The position numbers were made by a program, and so were the translations under genes. From UBA288 sp050178135 (GTDB lineage: Archaea; Halobacteriota; Methanomicrobia; Methanomicrobiales; Methanospirillaceae), in contig JBFXGJ010000008.1 in the NCBI GenBank assembly GCA_050178135.1, positions 1-64,000 on the forward strand: a stretch of DNA of 64,000 nt. The letters are read 5' to 3'. Below, piece after piece: positions 60,614-64,000 of the stretch. Numbering within the stretch: position 1 is the first letter of the stretch; every line of letters begins with the position of its first letter. Below the pieces are notes generated by a model. That model had not been told where the DNA came from. It did not search any database and worked only from the letters and a program-made list of their open reading frames with translations.

Positions 60614-60827
60614 ATCGTGTCGGATGAATTCCGAACCGGCCCCCCGGAATCGCCGGGAAACACCCCCATTTTTATCCCGGAGGAGGCGACCGTGTCTCGT
60701 CGGACCCGTCAACCGGCCGTAGAAAGGCCTGTGCAGCATCCGCCCGTATGACAGCGGGTTTCCGCTCCTTTCCGCGAAATAAATCCCCATAGATACCAAT
60801 ATATCTCATTGGATCCACCTGCAATCA
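60614..60827. promoter_or_regulatory. spacer and promoter region of the NHL-PKD gene
   Basis: No gene is seen. The last 60 bases are AT-rich, with AATAAATC near 60777 and AATATATCTC near 60800. Either can be a TATA box; the second predicts initiation at the ATG itself. Confidence 0.4.
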
Positions 60828-63007
60828 ATGAACACCTATCTGATCGTTGTGGCCCTGTTCATGGCGATTGCCGCCACAGCAGGGATCGCCCAGGGCGGGG
60901 AGAGTACCTACGTCCCCACCGGCGAGTGGAGCGGCACCCTGAGGTATGGGAGTTTCGGGGGGGTCGGCGACTGCGCGTACGACAGCAGCGGCACCCTGTT
61001 CATCACGGACACCGCGAAGGACTGCGTGATGGCCGTAACAGGCCAGCACGTCTGGCGGGTATACGGCACCGGAGGAGACGGACGCGGCGAGTTCCGGTCC
61101 CCAGAGGGGATCGTTATCGGACCGGACGGGCGCATCTATGTCGTGGACGCGGGCAACCATCGCGTCCAGGTGCTGGCGAAGGACGGGTCGTTCCGGAACG
61201 CCTGGTCGACCGGGGAGTGCCGCCGGATCGCGTACGACCTCGCCGGAGCCGTTTACCTGGTGGACAAGGGGGCGAAGCGGGTGATGAAGTACTCTCTCAA
61301 CGGTCACCTCCTCACCTCCTGGGGCACCATTGGTGATGGCCCCGGTCAGTTCAGGGAGCCGGGCGGGATTGCGGTCGATCGGAGGACCGGGCAGGTCTAC
61401 GTGGTCGACCGGTCGCGTTGCTGTATCCTGGTCTTCACCCCGGGCGGCCGGTTTGTCCGGGAATGGGGGACCCGGGGGTCGGAGAAGGGCCAGTTCGACG
61501 ACCCGGTCGAGGTTGCTGTGGCCCCCGACGGAACGGTCTGGGTGGCGGACGTGGGAAATGACAGGATCGAGCGGTTCTCTTCGACGGGCATTTGGCGGGG
61601 ACGGATCGCCCTTTCCGAGGTGACGCCGGGAGGTATGGCGGTGGCGCCGAACGGGCGCCTGGCGGTCTGTGACCTCCAGACGAGAACCGTCGGGGTCTAN
61701 NNNNNNNNNNNNNNNNNNNNNNNNNNNNNNNNNNNNNNNNNNNNNNNNNNNNNNNNNNNNNNNNNNNNNNNNNNNNNNNNNNNNNNNNNNNNNNNNNNNG
61801 GTTCTCTTCGACGGGCATTTGGCGGGGACGGATCGCCCTTTCCGAGGTGACGCCGGGAGGTATGGCGGTGGCGCCGAACGGGCGCCTGGCGGTCTGTGAC
61901 CTCCAGACGAGAACCGTCGGGGTCTACGCGGTCGATGGTCGCCGTGTGGACCGGTTCGGCTCCGGGGTGACGGGGAGCGACCCAGAGCGTTTTACCCAGC
62001 CCAAGGCGCTGGTCACCGACGGGAAACAGGGGCTGTACGTCGTCGACGCATCGCTCTCGACGCTCCAGAAGGTCTCGGGGACGGACGGAAGGCTCGCATG
62101 GGGAACGGAGCCTGGACGGTACTTCTCCGCCGCGACGGCGGTGACGGTCGGCAGGGGCGACACCGTCTACGCGGCGAGCTATCATGACGGCGGCGTGAAG
62201 ATGTTCACGAAGGACGGGCGGTACCTCGGGAGCTTCGGGTCCGGAATCTGCGGGGGAGCCCCCCACATCGCGGACCTCGCGAGCGCGCCGAACGGAGACA
62301 TCTTTGCGCTCTCGTGCGACAGGATCTTCCGGTTCGACCGGAACGGGCGCCTCGTCACCTCCTGGGGCGGGCTCCCGACGGGCATCGTCGGCGGGCTTGC
62401 CGTCTCGAAGGACGGCACCGTGCACCTCGGGGACATGACCAACCGCTGGGTCCGCCGGTTCACGCCGAACGGCGCACCCCTTGCACCGCTCGACCTCTCG
62501 GCGAGCGTCAGGGAGCTGCAGTGGTTCACCTTCGACGGGACGGGCAGGCTCTACGTGATGGATGCCTCGGGCCCGCACGTCGTCATCTTCGACTCGTCGG
62601 GGGCGCCGATTACCTCCTTTGCCACCGCCGTCGTCGGCCCGATGACGGTCGACCGGGACCGTACCGTCTACATCGTCTCCTGGACCGATCACATGCTGAT
62701 GCGGTATTCGCCGCTGCGCGACCAGGCGCCAGCGCCAACAGGGACGGGCACGGCATCCTTCTCCGGTACACCGACGTCAGGAAAGAGGTCGCTGATGGTC
62801 CGGTTCACCGACTCCTCGACAGGATCGCCGACAGGGTGGACGTGGGAGTTCCTCGGCGGCTCCGTCTCGCCCCCCGTGTCGACACAGCGCAACCCGACCG
62901 CCTGGTTCAACGAGGGAAAGCAGTACACCGTCCGGCTCACCGTCACCTACCAGGACGGCAGGACGAGCACGGCGACGAAGACGGGATACGTGAAGGTCCT
63001 GGGTTGA
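60828..63007 (+). CDS. secreted NHL-repeat propeller protein with PKD-like C-terminal tail (split by assembly gap)
   Basis: Signal peptide about 1-20, then NHL repeats (GIVIGPDGRIYVVDAGNHRVQ, VAVAPDGTVWVADVGNDRIE) over most of the length. The C-terminal PKD-like domain (WTWEFLGG, then a VRLTVTYQDGRTSTATKTG-type end) resembles the tails of the 13640 and 35385 proteins. As given, the frame is broken by 100 N with a repeated 127-nt flank. Removing 61700-61926 (227 nt) restores one frame of 650 codons without a stop. It is the only propeller protein in this block without a dockerin. Confidence 0.82.
61573..61699 (+). repeat. left copy of 127-nt duplication flanking the N gap
   Basis: Identical to 61800-61926 by inspection. 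This is the end of one contig, repeated as the start of the next. Confidence 0.9.
61700..61799. other. assembly gap (100 N)
   Basis: Exactly 100 undetermined bases lie between two copies of the same 127-nt sequence. This is a scaffolding placeholder; the contig ends overlap rather than being separated. Confidence 0.95.
61800..61926 (+). repeat. right copy of 127-nt duplication flanking the N gap
   Basis: Identical to 61573-61699. Deleting the N run and one copy gives a continuous NHL-protein frame. Confidence 0.9.
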
Positions 63008-63059
63008 AGGGAGGTCCCGAGAAGGGGGTGATCGAGAGGAAGAGCCGTGGTGAACGGCC

Positions 63060-64000
63060 TCAGTCCGACGACGGGGCGGGGGCGGCGGCCTCCTCCTCGT
63101 CCTTCTTCCGGTAGGCCTCGAGGAGCAGGGACGTGATGTTCCGCACCGGGAGGTCCGTGTGTCCCATGATATGGAACTCGCAGAACGGGCAGGAGGAGAT
63201 CACCTGCTCCGCCCCCGTTGCCGCGATCGCCTCGCGCCGGAGCTCGCCGAGCGCCGCCGCCACCTCGGGCTTCCCGGACTTCACCCCGCCTCCCGAGCCG
63301 CAGCAGCGGGCCGGCATCTCGACCAGGTCGGCGACCTGCCGGATGAACGCCCGGGGCTGCTCCGAGATCCCCTGGCCCCGGAGCAGGTGGCAGGGGTCGT
63401 GGTAGGTGACCTTCAGGGGGAGGCGCGCCGGCGGCTCGATCCCGAACTCGGAAAGCACCTCGTTGATGTCCATCACCCGGAACGGCAGGTCCTCGTAGTC
63501 GTTCTTCAGCGTTGCCCCGCACCCGGCGCACATCGTCATTACGATCGGGTACGGCGCGAACGCCTCCCGGTTGATCGCCTTGAGCCGCGGGAGTTCGGCG
63601 AGCTGGCCCGTCCGGATCAGCGGCGAGCCGCAGCAGACCTGGGCCATCGGTACGATCACCCGGATCCCGTTCCGGCGCAGCACCTCGATCGCGTCGAGCG
63701 CCGTCTGGGGGAGGCGCATGGAGTACATGCACCCGACGAAGAATGCGACCTCGCCCCGCACCGGCCCGTACGACTCGATCACCGGGTCGACCCGCTCGAA
63801 GAGCGGCGTCTCAGTCCGCACCACCGACCGGCCCGTCGTCCGGACGAGGTCCGAGACCTCCAGGTGGCGCGGGAGGGTGAAGCCACGCCGGTTCGCCTCC
63901 GCCCGGAGCCGCTCGATCGCCTTGCCCATGATCTTGATGTCCTTCGGGCAGGCTTCGTAGCAGGCATGGCAGGAGGTGCAGTTGAAGAGCCCGCCGTCCT
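63060..64000 (-). CDS. tfrB: CCG-domain Fe-S protein, thiol:fumarate reductase subunit B-like, partial
   Basis: 312 residues visible; the gene continues beyond the right edge. At the visible N-side, CTSCHACYEACP binds a 4Fe-4S cluster. Two CCG (HdrB-like) domains follow: GCMYSMRLPQ with QVCCGSPLIRTG, and HDPCHLLRGQG with ARCCGSGGG and SCPFCEFHI. TfrB of methanogens reduces fumarate with CoM-SH and CoB-SH; related CCG proteins act in other thiol or glycolate oxidases, so the name is tentative. The tail is Glu/Ala-rich. Confidence 0.72.
   Translation of the reverse strand, partial: DGGLFNCTSCHACYEACPKDIKIMGKAIERLRAEANRRGFTLPRHLEVSDLVRTTGRSVVRTETPLFERVDPVIESYGPVRGEVAFFVGCMYSMRLPQTALDAIEVLRRNGIRVIVPMAQVCCGSPLIRTGQLAELPRLKAINREAFAPYPIVMTMCAGCGATLKNDYEDLPFRVMDINEVLSEFGIEPPARLPLKVTYHDPCHLLRGQGISEQPRAFIRQVADLVEMPARCCGSGGGVKSGKPEVAAALGELRREAIAATGAEQVISSCPFCEFHIMGHTDLPVRNITSLLLEAYRKKDEEEAAAPAPSSD

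Overview
The window is GC-rich archaeal DNA, most likely from a methanogen of the Methanomicrobiales type. The evidence is an archaeal S10/spc ribosomal-protein operon with S4e and the RNase P protein Rnp1, the small subunit of archaeal DNA polymerase D, a eukaryote-like signal peptidase with a Ser/His pair, coenzyme F420 genes (cofC and two cofH paralogues), an FmdE-family protein, archaeal riboflavin synthase, and a partial CCG-domain Fe-S protein resembling thiol:fumarate reductase subunit B. No genus can be named from the sequence alone.

Layout. 1-7941 (minus): L6 (partial), S8, S14, L5, S4e, L24, L14, S17, Rnp1, L29, S3, L22, S19, L2, L23, L4, L3, packed with 1-4 nt overlaps and read from L3 toward L6. 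About 400 nt upstream of L3 lie dense potential hairpins and a minus-strand TATA box, so the operon may have a long structured leader or a neighbouring ncRNA. 8.4-13.6 kb: nitroreductase, small membrane protein, tRNA-Val, serA, hisE, NusA-like KH protein and two paralogous lipoproteins. 13.6-17.7 kb: a large surface protein with an N-terminal cohesin-like domain, next to a TolB-like propeller protein with a C-terminal dockerin. 17.8-22.7 kb: cofC, an ABC-2 exporter, a CARF-HEPN ribonuclease-like protein coupled to an FmdE-like gene, and an HdeD-like protein. 22.8-25.6 kb: a sensor kinase and a decayed second copy. 26-30 kb: two aminotransferases, ribH, ribC, purE. 30-39 kb: two more giant surface proteins around DUF523/DUF1722 and SOUL genes. 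39-53 kb: Cache lipoprotein, thiC, MBL hydrolase, DUF123, REC-PAS kinase, flavoprotein, cofH/DUF1805/cofH, signal peptidase, polD small subunit, FMN-barrel protein, PAS protein, RecA-like protein, glutaredoxin-thioredoxin reductase fusion. 53-63 kb: secreted SGNH, PQQ-propeller and NHL proteins, three of which end in dockerins. The right edge cuts a TfrB-like gene.

The main theme is a secreted modular protein set. Five proteins end in near-identical dockerin-like modules and one carries a cohesin-like module, so a cell-surface complex held by cohesin-dockerin contacts is a reasonable hypothesis. Three other surface proteins end instead in a shared PKD-like tail. Further points of interest are the orphan CARF-HEPN protein, a scar at 60457-60613 that fits an old tandem-duplication breakpoint, and a 100-N gap that is almost certainly an assembly artefact splitting one NHL gene.
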